Of a DNA stretch of 5,989 bases, positions 5,962 to 5,989 are shown piece by piece. The notes under the pieces are model-generated. The model did not search any database. It saw nothing but the letters and a program-made list of their open reading frames with translations, and was not told the DNA's origin. A program made the translations under genes and the position numbers. The first letter of the stretch is position 1, and each line of letters opens with the position of its first letter. Origin of the DNA: an uncultured Bacilli bacterium (GTDB taxonomy: Bacteria > Bacillota_I > Bacilli_A > RF39 > UBA660); contig CALVYX010000073.1 in assembly GCA_944372315.1 (NCBI GenBank), forward strand, positions 1-5,989, read 5' to 3'.

Positions 5962-5989
5962 TTGACAAACGAACAAATGTATTATATAT
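5962..5989 (+). promoter_or_regulatory. Promoter for a gene beyond the right edge, with LexA-box-like spacer
   Basis: A perfect -35 TTGACA (5962-5967) is followed, after 17 nt, by TATAT (5985-5989), at which point the window ends; one more base would complete the -10. The predicted start is just outside. Within the spacer CGAACAAATGTATT (5970-5983) matches the Firmicutes SOS box CGAACRNRYGTTYC at all but two specified positions, with a perfect left half. If real, LexA would block RNA polymerase and the next gene would be DNA-damage inducible. The promoter is well supported; the operator is tentative. Confidence 0.55.

Overview
The window is a low-GC (roughly 30% by eye), standard-code bacterial segment. 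Its protein and tRNA sequences fit a Firmicutes/Bacilli-type organism close to the Mollicutes or gut RF39-like lineages. Every supported gene lies on the + strand and serves aminoacyl-tRNA synthesis. Family calls rest on motif recognition by reading; no database search was possible.

Layout: (1) 1-869 is the 3' part of gatA, whose 5' end lies outside the window. (2) 869-2332 is gatB. (3) 2334-3704 is asnS (asparaginyl-tRNA synthetase). (4) 3715-5460 is aspS (aspartyl-tRNA synthetase). These four genes are packed with a 1-nt overlap, a 1-nt gap and a 10-nt gap, each with a good Shine-Dalgarno, so they look like one operon. (5) 5461-5552 is a short A-rich gap with a near-consensus sigma-A promoter (TTGCCA-N17-TATAAT) behind three A-tracts. 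(6) 5553-5628 is tRNA-Asn(GTT) and 5637-5713 is tRNA-Glu(TTC), separated by eight T's and followed by an intrinsic terminator at 5743-5771. (7) 5772-5989 has no gene that I can support. It holds an unusual array of four AGTACT-like segments that can form competing hairpins, with T-runs on both strands, and then a TTGACA promoter cut by the window edge that carries a LexA-box-like sequence in its spacer.

Functionally, GatA and GatB (with GatC, not in view) form the amidotransferase that converts Glu-tRNA(Gln), and where present Asp-tRNA(Asn), to the amide forms. AsnRS charges tRNA-Asn directly and AspRS makes Asp-tRNA. The tRNA-Asn gene lies next to the synthetase that charges it, and tRNA-Glu is decoded by the same cluster.

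The window is mostly core translation machinery, and I see no clear new multi-gene system. The points most worth a second look are: C instead of the near-universal U at position 55 of both tRNAs; an AspRS that reads like the alphaproteobacterial, non-discriminating type beside a complete AsnRS; the four-segment hairpin array at 5811-5905; and the possible SOS-controlled promoter at the right edge.
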